NCBI GenBank assembly: GCA_963763485.1
Contig: CAVXOW010000005.1
Coordinates: 806,001 to 870,000, forward strand
Source of the DNA: CAWCKS01 sp963763485
GTDB lineage: Bacteria; Pseudomonadota; Alphaproteobacteria; Rhizobiales; Xanthobacteraceae
DNA length: 64,000 nucleotides
Direction: 5' to 3'
The translations under genes were made by a program, and so were the position numbers. Each line of letters opens with the position of its first letter. Positions within the stretch are counted from its first letter, which is position 1. The notes under the pieces were generated by a model that was not told the origin of the DNA, made no database searches, and was given only the letters and a program-made list of their open reading frames with translations. Positions 50,481 to 59,267 of the stretch are shown here, piece after piece.

Positions 50481-51683
50481 CTACTGCGCGCTGACGTGCG
50501 TGCGCTCGGACGCTTCGGCGATCGAGCGAGGCGCATGCAGCCGATGTGCCTCGGTCAGGTGGACGATCTTGCCGGCGGCGACCACGGCAACGACGCGCGG
50601 GCGCAGCGCTTCGCCGGCGTCGACCAGGATGACGTCGGCCCGTCTGCCCGCTGCGAGGTTGCCGCGGTCGTCGAGGCCTGCGGCGATCGCAGGGGCGCTT
50701 GACACCAGCGACCACGCCTCGCTGAGCGGCGCGACGCGGTCGGCGGCGAGGCGGAACGGCGCCAGCAGTGTCGCCGGATAATAGTAGTCCGACGCCAGGA
50801 TCGAGCAGAGGCCTTTTTCGACCATCGCAGCAGCACTGGTCCAGCCGGTGTGGCTGCCGCCGCGCACCACGTTCGGCGCGCCGAACACGGTGAGGTCGCC
50901 GCCGGCGATCGCCTCGCGCGCGGTCGCCTCGTTGGTCGGAAATTCCGAAACCGCGATGCCGAGCGACCGATAGGCGATGCGTTGCAGCGGGCTCTCGTCG
51001 TCATGCGAGAGCATGCGTACGCCGGCCGCTCGCGCGCTCGCGGCCAGCCTCATGATGCAGGGTTGCACCTCGTCGGCGCGCGCCGCGGTCCGCTCGACCA
51101 GAGCATCGAATTCCTGATCGCTCAAACCGGTACGCACGACCATGCCGCCGCGCTTCTGCGGTCTGGTCGTGTCGATCATCGCCTGCTGCATATGATCGTT
51201 GAAGGCGAGCAGCCCGATCTGCCGCTCGCTAAGCCACTGTTGCAGCGTTGGCTCGGCGTTGAGGTTGTAGGTTTCGTGGCGGAGATGCAGCCTGGTGTCG
51301 GCCGCGAGCTTCGCGCGCGCCGCGGCCAGCGCCTTGACGAAGCGGTGGGCATTGTCGGCGCCGCGCAGGCCCGGCTCCCACGACCAGGTCAGGCCGTGAA
51401 ACACTGTGGTGATACCGTTGGCGATTGCCTGCCGATCGCTGTCAACCAGCGCAATGTCCATGGCGAAGTCTACGCCGGGGCGCGGCATGATCTGGCGTTC
51501 GAAAGCGTCGCCGTGGATGTCGACGATCCCCGGAAGCACCAGCAGGTCGCGCGCATCCAGCCGCGGCAGATTGCGCGCCGCGCTCGACGACAACGCCGCG
51601 ATCTTGCCGCCCGACACCGTCAGCGTGCCTTCGACGAATGCTCCATCGTGGAGCAATTCTCCGCCCTCGATTGCAATATCCAT
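50481..51683 (-). CDS. phnM: PhnM paralogue (amidohydrolase, divergent copy)
   Basis: A 400-residue amidohydrolase-superfamily protein from ATG 51683, related to alpha-D-ribose 1-methylphosphonate 5-triphosphate diphosphatase. Shared elements are the first metal motif IVDIHGDAFERQIMPRPGVD, GITTVFHGL, FGAPNVVRGGSHTGW, LASDYYYPATLLAPF and GLDDRGNLAAGRRADVILVD. The SLMDHTPGQRQF block of canonical PhnM is replaced by AFNDHMQQAM, so it differs from the second copy at 61668 near the active site. It shares one base with the hexapeptide transferase gene, and both are probably driven from the Pho-box region at 52436. Confidence 0.82.
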   Translation of the reverse strand: MDIAIEGGELLHDGAFVEGTLTVSGGKIAALSSSAARNLPRLDARDLLVLPGIVDIHGDAFERQIMPRPGVDFAMDIALVDSDRQAIANGITTVFHGLTWSWEPGLRGADNAHRFVKALAAARAKLAADTRLHLRHETYNLNAEPTLQQWLSERQIGLLAFNDHMQQAMIDTTRPQKRGGMVVRTGLSDQEFDALVERTAARADEVQPCIMRLAASARAAGVRMLSHDDESPLQRIAYRSLGIAVSEFPTNEATAREAIAGGDLTVFGAPNVVRGGSHTGWTSAAAMVEKGLCSILASDYYYPATLLAPFRLAADRVAPLSEAWSLVSSAPAIAAGLDDRGNLAAGRRADVILVDAGEALRPRVVAVVAAGKIVHLTEAHRLHAPRSIAEASERTHVSAQ

Positions 51684-52347
51684 CACCTACCCCTGGCGCC
51701 CGCCGTGCGGTTGGTCTCGCTGCCGGCTCGCGCCTCATATTTGGCGAGAAAGCTTTCGATGTCGAGCTTGCGGAAGTCCGGCAGCGCTTCGCGCAGCTGC
51801 CCGCGATCCCAATTCCACCAGGCCAGTTTGGCCAGTCGATCGCGACGCTCTCCGTGAATCGCCGCCGAATAATGCGGGCGGGATTGCCGCCAACGATGGT
51901 ATAGGCCGGCACGTCCTTGGTGACGATGGCGCCGGCTGCGATCACTGCGCCGGTGCCGACGTTGCGGCCGGGCAGGACAATCGCGCCGTGGCCGATCCAG
52001 ACGTCATGGCCGATGTGGACGTGATGCTGCCGCCGCCAATCGAAGAACTCCGCTTCATCCGGCTCGCCTGGAAAATAGGCGCTGGAGCGGTAGGTGAAAT
52101 GCGATTGCGTCGCCCGCAGCATCGGGTGGTTGCCTGGATTGATCCGCGTCATCGCAGCGATCGAGCAGAATTTTCCGATCGTCGTGTAGGTGATTTGGCT
52201 GTCGTTCACGACATAGGAGTAATCGCCCATCGTCACTTCGAGCAGGATGGCGCGGGCACCGACCTCGGTGTAGGCGCCGAGGGACGAGTCCTTCACCCGT
52301 GCCGAGGGGTCGATGGTCGGATCGTTCGACAGGGTCTTTCCGGCCAT
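51683..52347 (-). pseudogene. Phosphonate-associated hexapeptide-repeat transferase, one frameshift
   Basis: The first about 165 residues (starts MAGKTLSNDPTIDPSARVKD) form a left-handed beta-helix acetyltransferase with motifs IGKFCSIAAMTRINPGNHPM, HIGHDVWIGHGAIVLPG and VGGNPARIIRRRF. This is the hexapeptide family repeatedly found with phn genes. Beyond FTESV the frame goes wrong; a shift by one missing base near 51838-51855 restores RLAKLAWWNWDRGQLREALP and DFRKLDIESFLAKYEARAG to a TGA at 51683 that overlaps the phnM start. It probably acylates a phosphonate intermediate or aminoalkylphosphonate. It may be intact in the cell if the indel is a sequence error. Confidence 0.75.
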
Positions 52348-52435
52348 CGCGCTGAGTTCCGTGTCTCAATTACTGAAGCAATATTGTCGGGTAGGGCCTG
52401 ATTGTTGGGCAGGGCCCGCTTCATCGAAAGGGATG

Positions 52436-52464
52436 GTGACAGTCCGGTGACAATTCGATGACGG
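52436..52464 (-). promoter_or_regulatory. Triple Pho-box-like repeat for the leftward phn arm
   Basis: On the minus strand: CCGTCAT-CGAA-TTGTCAC-CGGA-CTGTCAC, three 7-bp units with exact 11-bp spacing. The PhoB consensus is CTGTCAY-N4-CTGTCAY. It ends 89 bp before the hexapeptide transferase ATG. Phosphate-starvation control is inferred. Confidence 0.7.
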
Positions 52465-52512
52465 TTCTGCTTTTTCGCGTTGTCCCAGCTTCTTTGCACT
52501 GCAGCAGGTCCG

Positions 52513-52530
52513 CTGTCACAAACTTATTAA
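52513..52530 (+). promoter_or_regulatory. Pho-box-like site for phnC
   Basis: CTGTCAC-AAAC-TTATTAA: one perfect PhoB half-site followed at 11 bp by a weak A/T-rich half. It lies 46-63 bp upstream of the phnC ATG and points rightward, back to back with the leftward site. Confidence 0.5.
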
Positions 52531-52575
52531 ACAGACGCGTTAGCGCTAAGTCCAAATGGACAGGAAAGCGCAGAC

Positions 52576-53389
52576 ATGCTTGTTGTCGATCAACTGACGC
52601 GTCGGTTCGGCGACAAGGCTGCGGTCGACAAGGCGTCTTTCGCCGATCGCGCCCGGCAGCTTCGTTGGCGTCATCGGCCGATCCGGCGCCGGCAAGTCGA
52701 CCTTGCTGCGCATGATCAACCGTTTGACCGAGCCCAGCGAAGGCCGGATCCTGTTCGACGGCGTCGACGTCACCGCGCTGCGCGGCCGCGATGTGCAGAA
52801 ATGGCGGGCGCGTGCCGCCATGATCTTCCAGCAGTTCAACCTGGTCGGCCGGCTCGACGTGCTGACCAACGTCCTGATGGGCCGGCTCGACAAGGTGCCG
52901 ACCTGGCGGTCGCTGCTGCAGACGTGGCCGGCCGAAGACAAGGCGATTGCGTTCTCGGCGCTCGAGCAATTCGATATCGCGCCGCTCGCCGCGCAACGGG
53001 TCGATCAGCTCTCCGGCGGCCAGCAGCAGCGCGTCGCCATCGCCCGCGCGTTGGTGCAGGAGCCCGACATCATTCTCGCCGACGAGCCGATCGCCTCGCT
53101 CGATCCGCGCAACACAAAGATCGTTATGGATGCGCTGCTGCGCATCAACAAGCATTTCGGCATTGCGGTGCTTTGCAATCTTCATTCGCTCGACCTCGCG
53201 CGCAGCTATTGCGACCGCCTGATCGGCATGTCGGCGGGCCGCGTCGTGTTCGACGGCGCGCCGGCGGAACTGACCGATCACATCGCGCGTGAGCTCTACG
53301 ATCTCGAAGCCAACGAAGTGCTCGGCGCTGCGTCCGCTGACGTGCCAGATGCTGCCGGCGTGCCCGCGATCCGCGGCGTCGCCGCCTGA
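52576..53389 (+). pseudogene. phnC: PhnC, phosphonate ABC transporter ATP-binding protein, one +1 frameshift
   Basis: The frame from ATG 52576 reads MLVVDQLTRRFGDKAAVDKA; removing one base near 52645 gives ASFAIAPGSFVGVIGRSGAG and restores the Walker A GRSGAGKST. The rest, from 52703, is intact: Q-loop FQQFNLVGR, signature QLSGGQQQRVAIARAL, Walker B DIILADEP. The restored length is about 270 residues, normal for PhnC. Without a correction the Walker A is out of frame and the protein is dead; with it, this is the import ATPase for phosphonates. Confidence 0.85.
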
Positions 53390-53466
53390 CCGGCGCAAGA
53401 AATCTGCAAGTCAAGTCAAAGCGTCAAGACCATTCAATTTAAACGGGGAAGAGGAGATAGGACGTC

Positions 53467-54411
53467 ATGATCGATCGTCGCCAGACGTCGGAAGTGTCAT
53501 TACCAGCGCCGCAGCAGTGCTGTTTGCCGCGACCACTGCACAGGCCCAGGACTACAAGGCCAAATATCCCGAGCTGACCTTCGCGGTGGTTCCAGCCGAG
53601 AACGCTTCGGGCGTGATCGATCGCTGGACGCCGTTCGCCGAGTATCTGTCGAAGCAACTCGGCGTGAAGGTGACGCTGCGCGTCGCCAACGACTACGCCG
53701 CTGTCATCGAGGGTCAGCGTGCCGGCAACATCCAGATCGCCTATTACGGACCGGCGTCGTTCTCGCGGGCCCGCGTCACCGGCGTCAAGACCGACGCTTT
53801 TGCGATCGACGTCAACAGCGATGGCACCAAGGGCTACTACTCGGTGTTCTACGTGCTCGCCAAGAGCCCGTACCAGAAGCTGGAAGACCTGAAGGGCAAG
53901 AACCTCGGCCTGGTCGATCCGAACTCGACCTCCGGCAACAATATGCCGCGCTTCAAGATGAACCAGATGGGCGGTCGACCCCGATGCCTTCTTCTCGAAG
54001 GTGGTGTTCACCGGCAGTCACGAGAACGCGGTGCTGGCGCTGGCGCAGGGCACGGTCGACGTCGCCGCCAACTGGTGGAACGCGGACGACGATTCCAACC
54101 TGACCCGCATGCTCGGCAAGGGCATGGTGAAGAATACCGACGGTACGCCGATGAAGAAGGAAGATTTCCGCATCATCGTGAAGTCGGATCTCATCATCAA
54201 CTCGCCCTATGCCTATCTTAGCGAATTGCCCGACGACCTGAAGGCGGCGATCCGCAAGGCGTTCTTCGATGCGGCCAAGAACGACAAGGCGATGTTCGAC
54301 AAGCTGTCGGACGGCAAGAATCGCCCGTGGGAGCCGATCGCCAACGCGGACTACGACAAGACGATCGAGTTGATCACCTTTGTCGATAACCTGCGCAAGA
54401 AGGCGTCCTGA
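53467..54411 (+). pseudogene. phnD: PhnD, phosphonate-binding periplasmic protein, two frameshifts
   Basis: The ATG at 53467 has a GGAG site but its frame soon fails; the signal peptide core (VITSAAAVLFAATTAQAQ) is in the next frame, so about one base is missing near 53490. The mature domain DYKAKYPELTFAVVPAENAS reads well until KMNQMG near 53973, where one extra base breaks it; VDPDAFFSKVVFTGSHENAV and VAANWWNADDDSNLTRMLGK continue to 54411. Joined, it is a normal solute-binding protein of about 314 residues. It delivers phosphonate to PhnE. Confidence 0.82.
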
Positions 54412-54468
54412 TCGCAGCGATGCCGGATCGCGCTTGACCGGCGCAATCCGGCAGCGACCGGCCGGACA

Positions 54469-55353
54469 GTGACCACTGCCATACCCAGCCTGCCGCCGGC
54501 GCAAATAGCTGCGCTTGCGGCAAGCTATGACAAGGCCATCGCACGGCGGCGGCTCCGCTTCTTTGGCGGTGTCGCCGCCTTTGCCTGCCTTTTGCTATTG
54601 GCTGCCGTCGGTGCCGAAGTTTCGCTCGCGACGTTCTTTGCCAAGCTCGGCAATTTCACCAGCTACTTCTACCGCATCCTGCACCTCGACAATGGCAAGT
54701 GGGTCTGGACCGACTTTGTCGAGTGGTTCTGGGGGCTGAAGAAGTGGCTGTTCATGCTGTTCGAGACGGTTTTGATCGCCTATGTGGGGACGATCGCCGG
54801 TGCCGTTTTGGCGTTTGGCCTCAATTTTATTGCGGCGCGCAATACCGCGCCGCGTGCCTGGTCGCGCGTTGTCGTCTTACGGTTTATGGAGTTTTGCCGC
54901 ACGGTACCCGGGATCGTGTTCGCCTTGATCTTCGTGATCGCCTTCGGGCTTGGGCCGATGGCGGGCGTGTTCGCGGTCACGATTCATGTGGTCGGCGCGC
55001 TGGGTAAACAATATCTCGAGGTCGTCGAGAACATCGACATGAAGCCGGTCGAGGGCGTACGTGCCACGGGCGCGAGCTGGATTGCCGGCATCCGTTTTGC
55101 CGTCGTGCCGCAGGTGATGGCTGGCTTTGCCAGTCTCTCGCTGCTGCGCTTTGAGATCAACGTGCGTGAGGCGTCGGTGATGGGCTTCGTCGGCGCCGGC
55201 GGCATCGGCCAGGAGCTCCTGGTCGCGATCCGAAAATTCTACTATTCCGACGTCAGCGCGATCCTGATTCTGATCATTTTTTTGGTATTTGCGATTGACA
55301 TCGGCACCGGCTACCTGCGCCACCGCCTGATCGGCCTGGAACACACGAGATGA
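54469..55353 (+). CDS. phnE: PhnE1, phosphonate ABC transporter permease
   Basis: A 294-residue permease from GTG 54469. An N-terminal transmembrane segment (FGGVAAFACLLLLAAVGAEV) precedes the binding-protein-dependent permease domain. The EAA-like loop is KPVEGVRATGASWIAGIRFA, and REASVMGFVGAGGIGQELLV is typical of PhnE. This is the only intact gene of the four import genes. It overlaps phnE2 by four bases (ATGA). Confidence 0.9.
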   Translation: MTTAIPSLPPAQIAALAASYDKAIARRRLRFFGGVAAFACLLLLAAVGAEVSLATFFAKLGNFTSYFYRILHLDNGKWVWTDFVEWFWGLKKWLFMLFETVLIAYVGTIAGAVLAFGLNFIAARNTAPRAWSRVVVLRFMEFCRTVPGIVFALIFVIAFGLGPMAGVFAVTIHVVGALGKQYLEVVENIDMKPVEGVRATGASWIAGIRFAVVPQVMAGFASLSLLRFEINVREASVMGFVGAGGIGQELLVAIRKFYYSDVSAILILIIFLVFAIDIGTGYLRHRLIGLEHTR

Positions 55354-56199
55354 GCCGCCTGCCGATCGCCCAGGATGCCGAGGCGAAGCTTGCGCAGGTC
55401 TATCGCTTGTCGTTTGCGCGCCGCAATGGTGTCTACGTCGTCGCGGCAGCTGCCCTGGCGTTATTCGCTTTCGGCTTATGGTACCTGGACTTCTCGCTGA
55501 CCAAGACGATCAAGGGCCTCGCGCAGTTCGGCTGGATCGTCGCGTTGATGCTGCCACCGAACCCGGGAACGGCGCTGCCGTCGTACCTCTCAGCGATGGG
55601 CGAGACGCTGTCGATCGCGCTGCTCGGCACAACACTTGCGGCCATATTTGCGCTGCCTTTCAGCCTGCTGGCCGCTCGTAACCTGGTCCCCTCGGCATTG
55701 CTGCGCTTTCCGACTCGCCGCTTCTTCGATTCGATCCGCGGCGTCGACACCCTGATCTGGGCGCTTGTGTGGATCAACGTCGTCGGCCTCGGCCCGTTTG
55801 CCGGCGTACTGGCGATCGCGACCTCGGATTTCGGTGCATTCGGCAAGTTGTTCTCCGAAGCGATCGAGACCGCCGACCGCAAGCCGGTCGAGGGCGTGCG
55901 CGCTGCCGGCGGCAGCCCGTTGCACGAGATCCGCTTCGCTCTGTTGCCCCAGGTCTTGCCGGTTATCGCCGGCCAGGTGCTCTACTTCATCGAGTTCGAA
56001 CACCCGCTCGGCGACCATCATCGGCATTGTCGGCGCCGGCGGCATCGGCTTGCAGCTCGCCGAGCAGATCCGCGTGCTGGAATGGCAGCACGTCTCGTTC
56101 CTGATCCTGATGATCCTGGTCGCGGTCGCGGTGATCGACTTCGTATCAAAGCGCCTGCGCTTTGCCATCATCGGTCGGCCGGCGACCGCGGTGCACTAA
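55350..56199 (+). pseudogene. phnE: PhnE2, second phosphonate permease, one +1 frameshift
   Basis: The first 216 residues are a normal PhnE (TIKGLAQFGWIVALMLPPNP, KPVEGVRAAGGSPLHEIRFA, VLYFIEF). One extra base near 55998 shifts the frame; the +1 frame continues NTRSATIIGIVGAGGIGLQL and AEQIRVLEWQHVSFLILMIL to a TAA at 56199. The restored protein of about 282 residues would pair with PhnE1. The stop overlaps the convergent phnF stop. Confidence 0.85.
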
Positions 56200-56924
56200 T
56201 TCTCCACCACAAACGTTACGCGCTCAGCGGCGAAGCGCGAGTGGGTCGTCAGGATTGGCGTGCCGTCGAGATCGACGTCGATCGCTTCGATGATCATCAC
56301 CGGATTGCCCGGCGCGAGGGCCAGCATTGCAGCGTCAGTAGCGTCGACCAGGCCTGCCGTGAGTTTGGTTGTTTTGCGCCGGTAGTCGTTGACACCGTAG
56401 TGCGCGAGCAGTCGCGTGATCGATCGCACGCGCTGATAAGCCTTGCCGGCATCGGGAAAGCGCTCGGCGGGTAGCCACGTCGTGCCGCGACTGATCGGTG
56501 TTCGGTCCGCGAAGCGGCGCGTATCGAGCCTGACCAGCGCCGTACCAAGCGCGAGCTCGAGCCGCCGCGCCAAATCACGGTCGGCGGTCTCGAGCTTGCT
56601 TGCGATCAGCTCAGCGCGCGGCTCACGGCCGCCGGCGCCGACGATCTCGGAAAATCGCGTGCGTGCGCGCAACGGATAGGGAATCGGCCGCGCCTCGACA
56701 TAGGTGCCGCTGCCACGCTCGGCGCGTACCAGGCCGCGCTCGGCGAGCGTCGCCAATGCGCGCCGTACGGTATGGCGATTGACCTTGTAGCTCTCCGCGA
56801 TCTCGGTTTCGGCCGGCAGCTTCTCGCCCGACGGATAGACACCGGCGGTGATGCCGTGCTCGATCAAATCGGCGACGCGGCGCCATAGCGCCACGCCCGA
56901 GGTCGCGTGCTCAGTTTCGGTCAT
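56196..56924 (-). CDS. phnF: PhnF, GntR/HutC-family regulator of phosphonate genes
   Basis: A 242-residue protein. The N-terminal winged helix carries LPAETEIAESYKVNRHTVRR and ALATLAERGLVRAERGSGTY, the HutC-subfamily signature. The C-terminal UTRA ligand domain contains TTWLPAERFPD and a long beta-rich region ending ILTTHSRFAAERVTFVVEN. PhnF usually represses phn genes and responds to a phosphonate-pathway ligand. It is divergent from phnG, with a 26-bp palindrome between them. Confidence 0.92.
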   Translation of the reverse strand: MTETEHATSGVALWRRVADLIEHGITAGVYPSGEKLPAETEIAESYKVNRHTVRRALATLAERGLVRAERGSGTYVEARPIPYPLRARTRFSEIVGAGGREPRAELIASKLETADRDLARRLELALGTALVRLDTRRFADRTPISRGTTWLPAERFPDAGKAYQRVRSITRLLAHYGVNDYRRKTTKLTAGLVDATDAAMLALAPGNPVMIIEAIDVDLDGTPILTTHSRFAAERVTFVVEN

Positions 56925-56992
56925 TGCACCATCAATTCACAGGCCGGTCACATCAGCCGATGTCATCAAAAAGTCATTGGCGCGCTCGGCCA

Positions 56993-57018
56993 AAGTTGTC
57001 TATAATTATAGACAACTT
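56993..57018. promoter_or_regulatory. PhnF operator, 26-bp perfect palindrome
   Basis: AAGTTGTCTATAA followed directly by its exact reverse complement, with no spacer. It contains TGTCTATA...TATAGACA, resembling the GntR/HutC class of operators (TGGTCTATACCA in E. coli phn-like sites). It lies 52 bp before phnG and 69 bp before phnF, so it could control both. Confidence 0.8.
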
Positions 57019-57069
57019 GATTTTAAACTGCAAGCCACCGGGCAGGCCGTGATTTAAGGAACCAGGATC

Positions 57070-57525
57070 GTGACGCCAGATCAGGATATGCAGGCAAGGC
57101 GGCGGACCGCGATGGCGGTGCTTGTCCATGCCGACACCATCGAGTTGGCGCGCCGCGTCGCCGCGCTGCCGGCGCCGCCGCATCGCTCGGTGCGCGCCCC
57201 CGAAAACGGCCTTGTCATGGTGCGCGGCCGCATCGGCGGCGACGGCGCGCCGTTCAATCTTGGCGAGGCGACGGTGTCGCGCGCTGCCGTTCGCCTCGAG
57301 TCCGGCGAGGTCGGCTTCGGCTATGTGCTCGGACGGGATGGCGAGAAGGCGCGGCTGATTGCGCTGTGCGACGCGTTGATCCAGTCGAAGAGCCACGGCG
57401 ATGCGCTGCAAACCGACGTGGTGGCGCCGCTGCGCGACAAGCTTGATGCGCAGCGTGCGCTGCGGGCAGAGCAATCGGCTGCTACAAAGGTTGATTTCTA
57501 CACGATGGTGCGGGGCGAAGGTTGA
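57070..57525 (+). CDS. phnG: PhnG, C-P lyase core subunit
   Basis: A 151-residue protein from GTG 57070. Typical PhnG features are RRRTAMAVLVHADTIELARR, LVMVRGRIGGDGAPFNLGEA and GFGYVLGRDGEKARLIALCD. With PhnH, PhnI and PhnJ it forms the carbon-phosphorus lyase core; PhnG and PhnI help transfer the phosphonate onto ATP. It is the first gene of the operon after the PhnF operator and is followed by phnH after 23 bp. Confidence 0.93.
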   Translation: MTPDQDMQARRRTAMAVLVHADTIELARRVAALPAPPHRSVRAPENGLVMVRGRIGGDGAPFNLGEATVSRAAVRLESGEVGFGYVLGRDGEKARLIALCDALIQSKSHGDALQTDVVAPLRDKLDAQRALRAEQSAATKVDFYTMVRGEG

Positions 57526-57548
57526 GGTTGGAGCGTCGAGGTTGAATT

Positions 57549-58157
57549 ATGGCCCTCATTGAAGAACTCGGCAGCGGCTTTGCCGACAAGGTGCGTTCGG
57601 CGCAGTCGACCTTTCGCGCCGTGATGGATGCGATGGCACGGCCCGGCACGGTCCAGCGCATCACGGCGTGGCTCGACGCGCCGCCGCCGCTGACCGCTGC
57701 GACCGCGGCCATCGCGCTGACCCTGTTCGACCATGATACGCCGATCTGGCTTGACGACGCGTTCGCCTCGTCGCCGCATATCGCCAGGTGGCTGCGCTTT
57801 CACACCAGCGCGCCGATCACCGCTGAGTCGCGCTACGCCACCTACGCGTTGATCTGCGATCCTCTGGCTTTGCCGGATTTTGCCAACTTCTCACTCGGTA
57901 GCGACGAATATCCCGATCGATCCACCACGCTGATTTTGCAGCTGGAGACGCTGGCGAAAGGTCCGGCGTTACAGCTGACCGGTCCGGGTATCAAGGATAG
58001 CGAGATTCTGCGCGCGAGTTGCCTGCCGGCCGATCTCGCCGGGCGGCTGTCACAAAATCAAAAGATATTCCCGCGGGGCGTCGATCTCATTCTCGTGGCG
58101 AGCGACGGTGTCGCCGCGCTGCCGCGCACCACGCGCGCAACGCCGATCGAGGCTTGA
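57549..58157 (+). CDS. phnH: PhnH, C-P lyase core subunit
   Basis: A 202-residue protein. It has the PhnH pattern FADKVRSAQSTFRAVMDAMA and RPGTVQRI at the start, then LTLFDHDTPIWLDD and a conserved LQLTGPGIKDSEIL. PhnH forms a dimer inside the PhnGHIJ complex and has a PLP-transferase-like fold without catalytic residues. It lies 3 bp before phnI. Confidence 0.93.
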   Translation: MALIEELGSGFADKVRSAQSTFRAVMDAMARPGTVQRITAWLDAPPPLTAATAAIALTLFDHDTPIWLDDAFASSPHIARWLRFHTSAPITAESRYATYALICDPLALPDFANFSLGSDEYPDRSTTLILQLETLAKGPALQLTGPGIKDSEILRASCLPADLAGRLSQNQKIFPRGVDLILVASDGVAALPRTTRATPIEA

Positions 58158-58160
58158 GCC

Positions 58161-59267
58161 ATGTATGTCGCAGTCAAGGGTGGTGAACGCGCCATCGAGA
58201 ACGCTCACCGGCTGCTCGCGCATGAGCGGCGCGGCGACCAGAGCGTGCTGGAGCTGTCGCTCGACCAGATTTCGGAGCAACTCTCGCTCGGCGTTGACCG
58301 GGTGATGGCGGAGGGCTCACTGTATGACCGCGAACTCGCGGCGCTCGCGATCAAGCAGGCGCGCGGCGACATGATCGAGGCGATCTTCTTGGCTCGGGCG
58401 TTCCGCGCCACGCTGCCGCGATTCGGGATGACCGAAGCCGTCGACACCGGCGCGATGCAGGTGCAGCGGCGAGTCTCATCGACCTTCAAGGATATTCCGG
58501 GTGGCCAGGTGCTCGGGCCGACGTTCGACTATACGCATCGGCTGCTCGATCCGACGCTGGCGGCAGGGAGCGCTCCACCGGAACCGGCGACCGCGCCGGC
58601 GCCTGAAACGCCGATGCCGCGTGTCACCGACATCCTGAAAAGCGACGGGCTGATCGAGCCATCGCCGCAAGAGGAGAAGGGCAAGCCGGTCGGCGATCTT
58701 ACCCGCGAGCCGCTCAACTTCCCTGCCGACCGCGATCTCCGCCTGCAGAATCTCGCACGTGGCGACGAAGGCTTTTTGCTCGCGCTCGGCTACTCGACCC
58801 AGCGCGGTTACGGCCGCACTCATCCATTCGCCGGTGAAATCCGGTTTGGCGAGGTCGAAGTCGAGTTCTTCGCCGAGGACGCCGGCTTCTGTGTGCCGCT
58901 CGGCGCGGTCGCGGTGACCGAGTGCCAGATGGTCAACCAGTTCAAGGGCTCGGCCACGGAGGCGCCGTGTTTCACCCGTGGCTATGGGCTCGCCTTCGGC
59001 CAGTCTGAGCGCAAGACCATGGCGATGGCGCTGGTCGATCGTGCGCTGCGTGCCCGCGAGCTCGGCGAGGACCTTGTCGCGCCGGCGCAGGACGAGGAAT
59101 TTGTGATGTCGCATTCCGACAACGTGCAGTCGACCGGCTTCGTCGAGCACCTGAAGCTGCCGCACTATGTTGACTTCCAGTCCGAGCTTGGTTTGCTGCG
59201 CAAACTGCGCGCCGAGTTCGAGCAGGCCGCTGATCAGAGCGACCCGTTGCGGGAGGCCGCGGAATGA
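58161..59267 (+). CDS. phnI: PhnI, C-P lyase core subunit (nucleosidase)
   Basis: A 368-residue protein, MYVAVKGGERAIENAHRLLA. Conserved regions include TLPRFGMTEAVDTGAMQVQR, GGQVLGPTFDYTHRLLD, and YSTQRGYGRTHPFAGEIRFG. PhnI is the component that displaces adenine from ATP to give alpha-D-ribose 1-methylphosphonate 5-triphosphate with PhnG, H and L. The 3' end overlaps phnJ by four bases. Confidence 0.95.
   Translation: MYVAVKGGERAIENAHRLLAHERRGDQSVLELSLDQISEQLSLGVDRVMAEGSLYDRELAALAIKQARGDMIEAIFLARAFRATLPRFGMTEAVDTGAMQVQRRVSSTFKDIPGGQVLGPTFDYTHRLLDPTLAAGSAPPEPATAPAPETPMPRVTDILKSDGLIEPSPQEEKGKPVGDLTREPLNFPADRDLRLQNLARGDEGFLLALGYSTQRGYGRTHPFAGEIRFGEVEVEFFAEDAGFCVPLGAVAVTECQMVNQFKGSATEAPCFTRGYGLAFGQSERKTMAMALVDRALRARELGEDLVAPAQDEEFVMSHSDNVQSTGFVEHLKLPHYVDFQSELGLLRKLRAEFEQAADQSDPLREAAE

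Noticed and set aside
52640..55998. Programmed ribosomal frameshifting in phnC, phnD and phnE2
   Set aside because: No slippery heptamer or stimulatory hairpin is evident at the shift points, and three adjacent ordinary transport genes would not all be expected to use it.
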